Source: Poa pratensis (lineage: Eukaryota; Streptophyta; Magnoliopsida; Poales; Poaceae). From it: 64,000 bases of DNA. The position numbers were made by a program, and so were the translations under genes. Each line of letters starts with the position of its first letter. Position 1 is the stretch's first letter. The notes under the pieces are model-generated. The model worked only from the letters and a program-made list of their open reading frames with translations, searched no databases and had not been told where the DNA came from. The stretch is from contig CAMZMU010000059.1 in the NCBI GenBank assembly GCA_947311845.1, forward strand, positions 42,788,982 through 42,852,981, read 5' to 3'. Positions 45,184-56,500 of this stretch are shown piece by piece.

Positions 45184-45356
45184 TAGTGGCGGAGCTTCAT
45201 GGGGGCCAACCTGGGCCATGGCCCCCAACATTTGTGCAATTTATACAATTAGTAGTGGTGTTAAGGCCAAAATAATGAGGATTAAGCATCATAATCGCTA
45301 TTAAATGGCTTAATTAACCTTTTAGCCCCTCATTATTTGTTCAAGCTCCGCTACTG
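45184..45356. mobile_element. hAT-type MITE
   Basis: 173 bp; TAGTGGCGGAGCTTCATGGG at the left, inward CAGTAGCGGAGCTTGAACA at the right, flanked by ACTAGAGG (45176-45183 and 45357-45364), an exact 8-bp duplication. Confidence 0.85.
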
Positions 45357-45407
45357 ACTAGAGGGGAAGCGCACACACGTTTTCTGTGATTTGGGTTATA
45401 TTTATAT

Positions 45408-45520
45408 CATATCTATGTCTATATATATCTATACCCATATCCATAATCTATCTATATCTATGTCTATATCCATCTATATTTGTATGTCTATATCTACGTC
45501 TATATCAATATCTATCCCTA
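45408..45520. repeat. Imperfect TATATC/TATGTC microsatellite
   Basis: Runs of TATATCTA, TATGTCTA and CATATCCA over about 110 bp; interrupted hexanucleotide pattern. Confidence 0.85.
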
Positions 45521-45857
45521 ATATTAAAAGCATGAAGACTTCTTGTTCGATCGTCGCAATTTGACACTTTCACACTCGAGTTTTTGGAAATTAACCTACA
45601 TTCTATGGCCCAATAATTCCCGATCAAGGTTTTTTTTGTAGTACGATTGTGTACTTTTGCAGATTATCCCCTCAATAAACCTGCGGTATGCCATGCACGC
45701 TGGACTGCATACGGTGTTTGCCCGTTGCTCATCCACGCTGGGTTGCATTATATGTCGTCCGCCCACTGGGCAGCGTCATGGTGAAAGGCATTGTGTGGCA
45801 GAATATGTCTTGAGTCATGTGGTTGTCTGGAGTCTAGAGAATAAACAACGCCTATTA
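45521..45857. other. No gene recognised
   Basis: Begins TCCCTAATATTAAAAGCATG, which resembles a Helitron 5' end, but I found no matching hairpin-CTRR 3' end. A 70-codon frame (45657-45869) shows no domain. Confidence 0.35.
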
Positions 45858-46060
45858 GGCTGTTCATAGTGGGTAGTAACATAGAACAGTAACATAATTA
45901 AGTTACTACTCCCTCCTCCAGAAATAGATGTCTCTGAAATGAATGAATCTACAAACTTAAACGCGTCTAGATACACCCATTTCAAAGACATCTAATACCG
46001 GACGGAAGGAGTAGTTTATGTTACTACCTCTATACTGGGAAGTAACTTATGTGTGGTGTC
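45858..46060. mobile_element. Tourist-like MITE segment interrupted by a Stowaway
   Basis: GGCTGTTCATAGTGGGTAGT after TTA resembles Tourist/PIF MITE ends. The segment continues on both sides of the Stowaway (GTAACATAATTAAGTTA | GTTTATGTTACTACC). A related GGGAAGTAACTTATGTGTG word occurs at 46038 and again at 49865, on the two sides of the deleted Tat element. Confidence 0.5.
45909..46011. mobile_element. Stowaway MITE
   Basis: 103 bp, CTCCCTCCTCCAGAAATAG at the left and inward CTCCTTCCGTCCGGTATTAG at the right, flanked by TA (45907-45908 and 46012-46013). The inner GATGTCT/AGACATC arms pair. Confidence 0.85.
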
Positions 46061-46099
46061 ATGCAAAATATCATTTATTACATTGTAGAGTCATTTTGT

Positions 46100-46572
46100 C
46101 TTGTGGTGTGACGTGGGGTAGCCACGGCAAATCCCAAGGTCGAGGTACCCAGGGTTGATTATAGGGGGAGAGATGGTAGTGCTGATAGTAACCACGGTTG
46201 ACAAGCAAGGCAATTTACCCAGGTTCAGACTCCCGGAGGATAATATCCTACTTCCTGCTTATCTGGTATTGATTATCGGGGGTGTTACAATGGCGATCCC
46301 GGCAAGATGCAATCTCGCTAGGGATTTTGTGGTGGAATAGGAGCGTAACCTAGATCGGCGGCCCTCCCAGACTTTATATAGAAGGCTGAGTCTCGGGAGT
46401 TCGCATCCGATTAGGTTTTACAGGTGAGGTAGGTTCTACTGACATAGGGTTCTTCTTGGGCCCCCTTCTTGGGCCTTGGATGTCGTCTCCTAGTAGGCCA
46501 CCAGTTAGGCCATAGGCGTTGCGTGCACCAGGTATCTTCATGGTGGGGCACCCAAAAGGTAAGCCCACGTCA
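46100..46572 (-). repeat. LTR of the deleted Tat element
   Basis: On the minus strand it begins TGACGTGGGCTTACC at 46572, directly after a G-rich tract CTCGGGGCTAC (PPT-like, 46573-46583). A TATA box CTATATAAAG is at 46381-46372. The left (3') end is uncertain by some tens of bases. Alignable with 51850-52312. Confidence 0.6.
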
Positions 46573-47919
46573 GTAGCCCCGAGTGTTTGGTTGACTCGAA
46601 GAATCGGGTAGGGACTCATCTGCGGGTGCACGTCGTGTTCTGCTCCCTGCGAAGTGTTTATTTTGAGTCGGTAGTGCGTCGACTATTGTTTTGTTTATAT
46701 TTTGCTGTCCATCTGACATGTCTTAGGGATGGTGACATAGCAGGCCTGGTTCACTCGACGGATCGGGACCAGTTAAATGCACTTGGGCAAAAGCCTTACT
46801 AGCCTACTTCAAGCTCGAGTCCCCGGACTCGAACCTGGAAAAAGCTGGACAGGTTTGACTTAGACGCGGAGGTCTTTACAGAAATCGAACTGCAATACTA
46901 TAAAGTGGGTACCCAACGCGTCCGTTAGGATTTTCTTCATGCCTGTTGGCACGGGAATAACATGGTGAGCGCAACAGGTGCGGGCCCTGGCCGGCTCGAC
47001 TGATCGGCGGGTCTTATCTTTGTACCATGGGTACAACATCCGAGGATCATGTGCGGCGGACGCATCTCGGGTATAGAATATTTGTGACTGCTGTAGTCGT
47101 GAGTTTTGCATAGAGTTGTGTAGCTTGGTCGACATAGACTCGACTGCCTGCTTCTGGAGTTGATGAACCAATGGTCTTGTGTTATCGGGGGTGCGACAGC
47201 GCTCCCGATGGGAGTAGCCCCCGAGATTAAGCTGAATTGCTTGTAATTGAGGTTAATCTCAATTAACATGTCGCCGTCGCAGTCGACAGAAAATTTTGAT
47301 GCGCTCCCGATGGGAGTAAACGAAGAACGACTTGGGGACCCGACAAATAAAGGGTCCCTTCAGCCTGTTGGCCTACTGTTTTGAATGCTCGTGGCGAAGA
47401 TGTGCCGTAGTCGAGTGAGAGTCCATGCAGGGGACCTCATGACCTATCGGCTTTGTTATGATAGTCGGCAAGAGCCTGACTCAAATGATTCTTGAGACTT
47501 GAATGCTGACGGTATGCATGACGATGTTTGCTTGCACGCCGCCTTTGATGGGACGTGACCCTACGGTCCCAGTGTCAGTGTTGACCAGAAGCAGCACCGC
47601 TTCGATTGGACTTGACCGTTTAGGCGCGAATTTTTCGGGGGCGTGATGATGGCCTCCTCGTTTCCCGTGCGTAGTGGGTGGTGTGGCCGGCCGCGGTTGG
47701 TCTCCGATGCCGCCACGTGTAGGGCTCGATGTAGCCCGTTGCCTTTGGTGCCGCACGAACGGCTTGGATTCAACGCTGCCCGTGCATATAAGAAAGGTCC
47801 GGAGCGGGGAGAGAAGAAATCCATCCCCACTCTCTCCGCCAGTCCTCTTTGTCTCTTCTTCTTCCTTGCGCCGCTCCGCCATAAATTCACGCCCAAGCTC
47901 GCTTGCTTCTCCCGTTGCC
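46573..47919 (+). other. Tat inter-region: PPT-like words, hairpins and antisense promoter
   Basis: Contains the hairpin word CTCCCGATGGGAG twice (47202-47214 and 47304-47316), AGCCCCCGAG at 47216-47225, a G-box CACGTG (47714-47719) and a TATA-like CATATAAG (47785-47792), then the ATG of the antisense gene at 47920. The same order is kept in the larger element at 52313-53592. Confidence 0.55.
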
Positions 47920-48174
47920 ATGTCGAAGGTGACGAACCGGAGGGGTAAGGGTGCCACGAATGCCTCCGTTGGCAGTGTTGCGCTGGTGCCGCCGCCGGCG
48001 GCCTGAAGAAGGTGGTCGGGGCATGGACAAAGTCCACCGTGAGCAAGTGGATTCTCACACGCTGAGGGGCAACGGGCTCTTGCCGGAGGACGAGAAGAAG
48101 GTCCGCATTCCCAGCGCCAAGGTAATTCCACGACCTCTCCCTGATGAAAGGGTTTGCTTCGTGGATTTTGTGAA
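47920..48174 (+). pseudogene. Antisense gene of the Tat element, N-terminal remnant
   Basis: The ATG at 47920 reads MSKVTNRRGKGATNASVGSV and stops early. Further frames show VVGAWTKSTVS and LPEDEKKVRIPSAKVIPRPL, then ERVCFVDFV, matching the start of the antisense gene at 53593. It is cut at about 48175, where minus-strand gag begins. Confidence 0.65.
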
Positions 48175-49862
48175 CATGAGGGTCCAGCGCTGGATGTATG
48201 CCTGTAGTGACTCGTCCGATCGCTGCTTGCAGGCTCGCAGTTCTTCAAATGTTGCAGGTCGTGAGTATGTTCCAAGGAAGTTCTTGACGAAGGCCTCTTG
48301 AAATTGGTCCCAGGAATCGAAAGAGCTGCGGGGCAGGTTTTTGAGCTAGGCACGTGCTGAACCCACGAGCATCAGCTGTATATACTGCATTGCTGTTGTT
48401 GTGGTTCCCCGTTGACATGCGACTGCTGTAAGATAGTCCTCGAGCCAGAGTGACGGATCTTGGGCACCATCGAATTTGGCTGTTTCAGATGTGAGACTGA
48501 AGCCTTTTAGCATCCTGGTCTCACGGATGCGGCGAATGAAACAAGAAGCTCCACATGGTTCGTAGTCGCCATCTGAATAGGTATGTTGGCTCGAGGAGCG
48601 GGTGAGTTTCTTAGAGCGACTACGATCGACTTGCCGCTGTGTGATGACGTTGCGTGCATCCTCGCCATCCTGCAGGTGTCGGGTTGGTCGTGGCTCGCGG
48701 TCGCGTGGTACGTGATCCCTTCTTTCTCGGTCGCGCCGGTCCCAATCTTCTCGTTCTTGCTCTTCGCGGGTGCGAATCCGCCTTGGGATTCTCTGTCGGA
48801 CTTCGACGGGCTTGTTCTTTGCTGCGGGTGGAGCATCTGGGATCAGGGCCTCTCCCGCCATGTGAATTGACTTTATATGCTGCCGGTGTAGAGCCACGCG
48901 AGGATCGTCATCCGGAGGTTGTGTTGCCCTCAGGTACGTGGCCACCGAGTACAAAGCTCCAGAGGTTGTCATGGGGATGGGGATTCCGTCCACGTCCTCC
49001 AACATGAATGATGACTCGAGGTTGCGGTCTTCTCGGCGTCTGTCATCCGATGGACGCGCGATCTGTGGCGCTTGTAGCCTTGTGACACCGAGGTCTGTCC
49101 TGAGGACGAGAAGGAGTAGGTTGCCCTTCGCGCACTTGATGCATCAGCTTCCACTTTGCGCTTGTCCAGCGCGGCTCGATCTTTTAACACTTGCTGATTT
49201 TCCTTCCATATAAGGTACTGGTATGCCGCAGATCTTCAAGAGTGGAGTCTGGAGGTGGGTAGGTGCACTCTTGGACGTGCTTGATGGCTCTGATTTCCAC
49301 CTCCCTGGTGATCACCATGGTTGTTTTCCCGTCCAGCATTGTGACGGTCGGTAGGTAGGTTCCTCGCGGCGGGCGCTAGGCTCAGGGGCGCCGTTTCCGG
49401 TAACCATGAAGACTTGGGCAGGGTAGACCTGCGATGTCGGGTATCCGTTGCTGCTGCTGCTCTCGCCACCAGAGCTGTCGTTGGAGCTATAGATGGAGGC
49501 GACATGATAAACGCCGCAGTCGGTGCAGAACTCGTCTGGCTGGGCCAGAGCTGGCGCGACAGCCGATGATGACGCGAGCGCCAAAGTCGATGGAGACGCA
49601 GTCGGTGGAGAGGCGAGTGTCGTGGCCGATGCAGTCGCGATCGTTGCGGCCGCTGGAGGCGCGAGTTTCGCGGTCGATGGAGACGCATTCTGTGAAGATG
49701 CGAGGGTCGTGGCTGTGGTACTCGCGATCGTCGCGACCGCTGAAGGTGCGAATTTTCCAGTCGATGGAGACGAGTGCGATGAAAGTGTAGGCATCACGGT
49801 TGACGCAGATGCGACCTCAACGGTCGTTGAGGACGCGAGTCCCTCGGTCGGTGCAGATGCGT
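48175..49862 (-). pseudogene. Tat gag remnant
   Basis: On the minus strand the N-terminal low-complexity region (PSTGKFAPSAVATIAS-type repeats of S, A, T, P; 49860-49560) is followed by CTDCGVYHVASIYSSNDSSG, FMVTGNGAPEPSA, ESPLETLVS-like decay, then DGIPIPMTTSGALYSVATYL, an Arg-rich stretch, CFIRRIRETRMLKGFSL and the gag core WLEDYLTAVACQRGTTTTAM, YIQLMLVGSARA. A stop replaces the following Trp (48346-48348), and the frame continues LKNLPRSSFDSWDQF and QAYIQRWT to the deletion joint. It cannot make functional gag. Confidence 0.75.
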
Positions 49863-50489
49863 TGGGAAGTAACTTATGTGTGATGTTACTTAGACCATGT
49901 ACTATGTGAGGGAAAAGCAATTCCATGCACCGTTTGATTCGATTCCATACATAGTAGCGAATCAAAAGCGAACCATGCATGTTGTCAAGAAAGCTAACCA
50001 ATATATTGGTTCGGCTCATAACTCTGTAATATTATTTTTAAATACACGCAGCACCACAAAGTAGCAGTCAATGTGCTTCGGCTTGAAGAGAGAGCAGCTA
50101 AAGTGATTCAGTTGGGCCCCACGAGCACTGCTCATAGCGATTCCATACATAGCTACTGATTCACGCCGAATTGTTCTTTTTTGGGAATCGCATCGACATA
50201 GTGGATGGTCTTATGTTTCTTTATGGACATGACTATCTAGCAGGTGCCTGCTAATTAGCAAATTCGTACGCACCTGTTTTGGCAACACGGGATGAACAAT
50301 GACCACATTTGCATGCATGCACAAACAAACAAACAAACTGATGTCATCCCGCATTAAATGCAAAATTTGAAAGTTTAAAAAGTTTTGTAGCCCAAACCGT
50401 TTATCCGATTTAGAATCCGTTTGTACCGCTGAGCTAGTCGCGACGAGATCTTCGAAACTAGATCCCATGTTGATATATTTCGACAACTT
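49863..50489. other. No gene; MITE-like and repeat-family edge sequences
   Basis: Starts with GGGAAGTAACTTATGTGTG (also at 46038). The words GATTCCATACATAG (49950 and 50139) occur twice, and CGCGACGAGATCTTCGAA (50439-50456) is shared with 44269-44286. No coding potential. Confidence 0.4.
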
Positions 50490-51610
50490 TTTTTTGGGAC
50501 CAAAAGTTACCCACCCCGTAACATATAAGTTACCCAGACTTGAATACGTAAGTTACCCACCATATTAACGATTAGTTTTCGGGTTGAAATAAAACCTTTT
50601 TTGTTGTTCTTTTAGGTTTTTACGAGTTTTGAAGTTACCACACCTAGATTTCATAAGTGAATATCATTTTGAGATGGTAAAGTTATCGTGCATAAGTATT
50701 AGGATGATAACTGTCGATTTCATAATGACAACTACACCATTAAAAAGATGGGATTGTGTTTGTAACTATTATTTAGAGGACATGGTAACTACATTGATTT
50801 CGTGGTGGATAACTATATCATGAACACATGGATAACTTCATAAGTACTGAGTGGGTAACTCCAATTGCGTGGGTAACTATTACCGAGAGAGTATGGTAAC
50901 TAAAATGATTTCGTGCTGGATAACTTTATCATTACTAGGTGGGTAATTATTACCGATATATTAGGGGTAACAACATCGATTTCGTGGTGGATAACTATAT
51001 CATGAACACATGGTTAACTCCAGCAGTGCTGGGTGGGTAACTTTATCAGTGATATATTGGTAACTCCATCAGTATTTGGTGGGTAACTTTATCAATACTG
51101 GGTGGGTAACTCCATCAGTACTAGGTTGGTAACTCTATCAGTACTGGATGGCTAACTTTATTAGTACTAGGTTGGTAACTTTATCAGTACATGATGGGTA
51201 ACTTCATTAGTATTTGGTGGGTAACTCCATCAGTATTGGGTGGGTAGATATTCCTGATAGATTAGGGTAACTACATCGATTTCATGGTGGATAACTATAT
51301 CAAGAACACATGGGTAACTCCATAAGTAGATGGTGGGTAACTCCATCAGTACTTATTGGGTAACTTTATTAGTACTTGGTTGGTAACTTTATCAGTACAG
51401 GGTGGGTAACTTCATTACTACTGGGTGGATAACTCTATCAGTACTGGGTGGGTAACTATATAAGTGTTAGTTCGGTAACTTTATCAGTACTGGGTGGGTA
51501 ACTCAAACAATATTGGGTGGGTAACTTTATAAGTATTGGATTGGTAATTTTATCAGTAAATGGTGGGTAACTCTATCAGTAATAGCTTGGTAAATTTCTT
51601 AGTATAGGTG
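50490..51610. repeat. Minisatellite, about 23-bp unit (GGTGGGTAACTTTATCAGTACT type)
   Basis: More than 25 degenerate units: a G-rich GGTGGGTAACT core alternating with TTATCAGTACT, CCATCAGTATT or ACATCGATTTCGTGG-type spacers; some units are GGTGGATAACTATATCATGA. The left border (50500-50570) carries the core in the opposite orientation (AGTTACCCACC), so the array is flanked by an inversion. Stop codons are frequent; noncoding. Confidence 0.88.
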
Positions 51611-51849
51611 GGTGTGCTCCAGTTGGTTCAGCTCTGGGGAGAGGCTTCTACAACATTGGGACGCACGGGGCCGTCATAGCATACGTGGAGGAAGCCGGGC
51701 TAGGGCCACATACACGATGATCCAGTTCATCAAGTGTATCCCCACCTTCCGCGACAACTGCAGAGTCCAGTGCACTCCCGTCGTCACGTGGTACCACCTC
51801 AACCAGGGCCAGGCCCCGACGCTGACGAGGGGTAGACTCATCAAGACCC
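51611..51849. other. GC-rich flank of unknown origin
   Basis: About 240 bp, much richer in GC than the minisatellite; overlapping frames exist on both strands (plus 51612-51857 and minus 51648-51851), but no domain was recognised. Possibly a remnant of another retroelement. Confidence 0.35.
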
Positions 51850-52312
51850 ATGGTTAAGGTCCCTAGGTTATGAATATGGGGGAGAGAACGTGGTAGAGCT
51901 GGAAGTATCGTCGGCTGACAAGCAGGGCAAAGATTTTACCCAGGTTCAGGGCCCTCGTGTGGAGGTAACACCCCTACGTCCTGCCTGTCTGTTATTGCTT
52001 TGTGAATATGATGGTTACAAGGTCCCGGCGAGATGTCGATCTCGCTAGGGTTTTGGTGGCTCTGAAAGTACGTGGTCTGGTTCGATGGCCCTCCCAGTCC
52101 TTAAATAATAGGCTGGGTCTCGGGTGTTCGTAACCGACTCGATTTACAAGTAAGGAAACTCTAAACCGACTATTGCTTCGCCAAACTTGGAGGATACTCC
52201 ATCTTCGTGGGCCTCCCTTCATGGGCTTCATGTAGGCTCTGATAGTTGGGCCTAGTCGATACGTGCACCAGGTACCCTCATGGTAGGGTACCCGATAGGC
52301 ATACCCATGTCA
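51850..52312 (-). repeat. 3' LTR of the Tat element
   Basis: On the minus strand it begins TGACATGGGTATGCC at 52312, immediately after CTCGGGGGCTAC (52324-52313), a plausible polypurine tract. A TATA-like TATTATTTAAGG lies at 52110-52099. About 460 bp; the distal end near 51850 is approximate. Homologous to 46100-46572. Confidence 0.6.
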
Positions 52313-53381
52313 GTAGCCCCCGAGTACTTGTCTGATTCGAAGAGTCGGGCATGGACTCATACATCATGCACGTTATATTTTTTACATCTGTATTTAGAAT
52401 TCTTATGAAATAGCACATGTTGGCTATGTCGAGTGTTTCATCGACTATGAGTTTTTGCTTATGATAGTCAAGGGATATTAGCTTAGCAGGCCCGGCACAC
52501 ACGACGGATCGGGGCCAGTTAACTACCATTTGTGGCAAAACCATACTAGCTTTCAATCAAACTCGAGTCCCCGGACTCGAATCTGGAACAAACTGGACAG
52601 ACTCGAAACAGCCGTTGAGGTCTTACGGAATCGAACTGCAGTATAATTTTGAATCAACCCAACGCGTCCGTCGGGGATAATTCATCATGTCTGCTGACAC
52701 GGAAAATTTAAGGATAACGCTGCTGGAGCGGTCCTTAGCCCAGCTCGACTGATCGGTGGGTCTTACCTTTGCACTATGCATGCAGCATCCAAGGATCGTC
52801 GGATCAACTCGGGAATATTTTGAGTGTGATTTTGCTTATGAACTTAGTCGAATGTTTCGTCGACTGACACTTTTGCCATTATTCTATCGGGTGCGCGACA
52901 GCGCTCCCGATGGGAGTAGCCCCCGAGATTGTGCTTTATTGCTTGCAATGGAGGATAATCTCAAAATCTTTTACCCTGCACATTTTAGTCAAAGAAATTT
53001 TTTGATACGCTCCCGATGGGAGTATGATACTGCAGTCGAAAGAATTTCGACTGGCCTCTATGATCTTTGCTAAAAACCAACCGAGACTTATGCGAGAGAC
53101 CACCCGAAGATATCATCGAGTGACTTTTATGCCAGTTCTGAAGATGAAACAACGTCAGCAATGACGCATTTTGCGACTGCCATCTCTGACAAGCGGTGGC
53201 GTGCTTGGAGTTTGATAAGACGTGACCCTGCTTTGTGGGCCCGTTTTGCAGAGCTGACCAGGGATGACGCCGCGTGGACTTGATTTGACCGTTCTGGCGC
53301 GTTTTCACGGGGCGTGATGATGGTTTCCTGGATTTCGTGCGTAGTGGGCGGAGTGGCCGGCGACGGTTGCTCCGCGGCCGC
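52313..53381 (+). other. Tat inter-region upstream of the antisense gene
   Basis: AGCCCCCGAG occurs at 52315-52324 and 52918-52927, and CTCCCGATGGGAG at 52904-52916 and 53010-53022, spaced as in the smaller copy. No coding frame with a recognisable domain; the long overlapping frames at 52985-53965 (minus) and 53337-54419 (plus) are shadows or frame-shifted readings. Confidence 0.5.
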
Positions 53382-53592
53382 CACGTGTATGGCCAGATTT
53401 CGCGCGGAGCGTATGCCTTTGTTTTGACGGTTGCGATCGTTTTGCGATCTGTGGTAAATAGGGAGACGCGCTGGCAGAATTTTTTACTTGCCATTTGCCT
53501 CTTTGCGCCGCCCCTCGTCTCATCTTCTTCCTCGCGCCCACCTCCATTGTTCTGCGCCCAAGCTCTCTTCTCCACCCTCATCCATCGTTGCA
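53382..53592 (+). promoter_or_regulatory. Putative promoter of the Tat antisense gene
   Basis: CACGTG (G-box, 53382-53387) followed by GGTAAATAGGGAG (TATA-like, about 53453-53465) and a pyrimidine-rich leader before the ATG at 53593. The second copy has CACGTG 206 bases and CATATAAG about 130 bases before its ATG, so the arrangement is conserved. Confidence 0.5.
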
Positions 53593-56500
53593 ATGGCGAA
53601 AGGTGGAGGCTCCAAGCGTGGTGCCGCCGCCGCTGCCGCGACCGATGCGGCCAAGGGCAAAAGACCGTGGCGGGTACATCTGCGTCCACCGCGCTGAAGA
53701 AGAACAGCGGGGACTGGGCGAAGTCCACCATCAAGGACGCCCATTTGTCAAGCTCCGCGAGCAGGGTATCTGCCACCCGCGGAGCAGCTCGCCGTCCGCG
53801 CGCCGTCGCCCAAGGAGGTACTCCCGAACCACGCGCCAACGAGCGTGTTTGTTTTGCGGAGTTTGTGTCTAGGGGCTTCTCGCTTCCCCTCCACGACTTT
53901 GTTCGTGGCCTCTTTTTGCCTACGGGGTGCAGATCCACGATCTCACCCCGAATGGTATTATGCATATTGCGTGTTTATCACGCTGTGCGAGTGCTTCCTT
54001 GGCGTCGCACCCAGCTGGGCGCTATGGAAGACCATATTCATGGTGCGACCCAACAGAGGAGGTGGTCGCACCTACCCCGTGGGCGGCTGCGGAATCCAGG
54101 TGCGCAGCGACACCCGCTACTTCCGCCTGAAGACCGTCGACTCCGCCAAGGCTGGAGGAAGGGTGGTTTTATGCGACTGTCGAGCAGGACGCAGCCCCCT
54201 CTCGACTGCTGCTTTCACCAGGACCAAGGCGTGGGATCACCAACTCTCAGCCGAAGAAATGGAGGAGGCAAGCCCTTTGCTGGCTCGATCGGAGGCATGC
54301 TGGACAAGGTCACAGGCATCCATTTGATCGCCACCTTTGTGAAGAGGCGGGTGTGGCCACTCCGTGCCCGAGCGCACCCCATGTGGGAGTATGAGGGCGC
54401 GGGTGACTCCACTCGATGAGCCCAGAGGAGCTGTCAAGGAACGAGCTTGTGAATCACGTGCGGCACATCACCAACTTGACGACAGGCAAATGCGACGTCG
54501 ACTGTCCCATTGAGCCGTATGGGGCGGAAAACCCTTTGCTTGAGGTATGTCTGCAGTTTAAGAGTTTGCCACTCGTATGCTATGTGTTTGTTCGATTTTG
54601 CTTCTGACTTTGCAATTTGTGATGTATGCGATGCAGGACCACTCGACTGCCACCTCTCTCCCCTCTGCCAGAAAATGGTGAGACTGAAGAAACTCAGGTG
54701 CAGGTGGTGGACCCGAAAGGGATCAGTCGCCCATCCCTTCTGCCACCACTTCGCATGCGGAGGAGGTCGAGGAGGAAGCAGCAGAAGAGGTCCAATCTGA
54801 AGAAAGGCCACCGCTGACCAAGAAGTCGACCGCGCCACCGAAGCGCGTCGACTGGCCAAGAAGGCGCCTTCTGCTGTGAGTTCACCCGCGAGGGGCAGGG
54901 CTTGGAGGATGACGAGGAATCAGGCTCACCACCTGTTTTCCAAGCCGCTCCTTTGCGTGCGTGCTCAACAAGCTCAACTCTTCCTCTTCAGTCGAGTGGT
55001 ACCCCAGCCTTTGGGGGACCAATTTTTGGCGACTCCGAAGATGAGGAGCACAGGTATGTGTTTTTGAGTATGAGAATTTTGTGCTGTCACATATTTGTGC
55101 TGACCGTCTTTTTGCTTTGTTGTGTTGCCCACAGCGCTGAAAACAATCAGCCTGGGACTCCTCCAGTCGAAATGTTCCAACCCTGGAGCACTCGAATTAT
55201 GCACCGACTGGAAACGAGGCTGCCCAGCCAATGGCCACTGATGCTGTGTTGAGAACCAAGGCGGCAACTCCAGATCGGGACATCAGTCGCGGCTCCTGAG
55301 CCGTGGATGAACCACGTAAGTAGCTTTTTGCTTGACCCGTTTAGTTGTAGGTCTGTGAGAGTTTGAATTTTTGCTGAATTCGTTGCTCGCAGCCCTTCTA
55401 CCACACCTTGGCAGATTCCGCCAAGGCTTATGTCCAGGTGGAGCAGGAGAGGGATACCATGCGCGCCGAGCTAGAGCGGCTCAGTCGTGAGTTCTCCTTT
55501 TTGCTTTTGTTTTGCGAATTTCTTTTTGCAATGCTTGATTTTGTCGAGTATTGAATGCACGTGATTTTGCTGGGCCAGGCGAGAAGAAGGAGCTGGAAGA
55601 TGCACTCGCCGCGCAGCGCGAAGAGTCGAAGAAAGAGCTGGCTGCCGCCACCAACTCAGCCGCTGCACGCGAGCGAGGATATGCTGACCAGCTCGCGGCA
55701 CTCGCGCAGGCCATGGGAGGTGAGTAATCTTTTCTCCTTTTGATATGATATATAACTGTCGAGTGTCATGAAATGACTTTTGCCTTTTTTGAATTGTGCA
55801 GAAGCTGTTGGCGCACCGGCCTCTGCGGACGTGGCGAGTGTGATCTTTCGCTGGAACAGGTTGTGGGCGGCTTAGGCGCCTATGCAACCAGGCGAAAGAC
55901 GCACTCGCCAAATCGACGAGCACACTTGGCGCTGTATACAAGGTGGTGTTCCCGACTGGCGTAGTGCCGTCGACGGCGGACGACTTCGCCGACGTGTTTG
56001 GCCCCGGGACGTCCACCATGGCGGGTTTCGCTCGCGCCAACACGGTACGCGGATCCGAGTCCACCATCAAGCTTCTTATGGGACATGGGATAGATTGCGA
56101 CTACGAGGCAGCACTGTCTGCGTTCCCTCGGAAGCCAGATGGGAAGCCCATTTCTCTGAAGGGGGTGAGCGGAGCCGCCGCGCGACTGGCCGAGGTTTTT
56201 ATGACCACCATGGAGCGCCGGGCACTCGAGACTGCCAATCGTCTGCTTAGGAAATCGAATCTTAGGTTTAGGGTAGCTGTACCCTTTTGTTTTATGCCTT
56301 GTAATGATACCTTCTGAACTGCGCGAGTCTGCGCTTTGTTTGTGCTACCTTGTTTATGCAAACAGTCTTTTGCTAATGTCTTTCACTCGAAGAGTTGTAT
56401 GCTTATGACATGAGTTTTAGCTTCTGACACAAACTTTGTGTTTGTGATTATGCTCTTTGAACAGTCACGAGAACCTGCTACTGCGACTAGTTCCTCGCAG

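Larger units (their letters stand above)
46100..49862 (-). mobile_element. Tat-type gypsy element, deletion derivative
   Basis: Same family and orientation as the element at 51850-64000. It has an LTR at the left (to 46572), the promoter and first part of the antisense gene (47714-48174, plus strand), then a junction directly into gag (minus). Everything that in the larger copy lies between roughly 53860 and 62580 is absent, so pol is gone. The right end stops within gag upstream sequence; no 5' LTR is seen. Confidence 0.75.

Noticed and set aside
45521..45560. Helitron 5' end (TCCCTAATATTAAAAGC)
   Set aside because: No hairpin-CTRR 3' end could be found downstream, so the element cannot be delimited.
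53337..54419. 360-codon plus frame treated as one protein
   Set aside because: Only parts of it match the antisense gene; recognisable blocks alternate among three frames, so it is a mixture of real and shifted reading.
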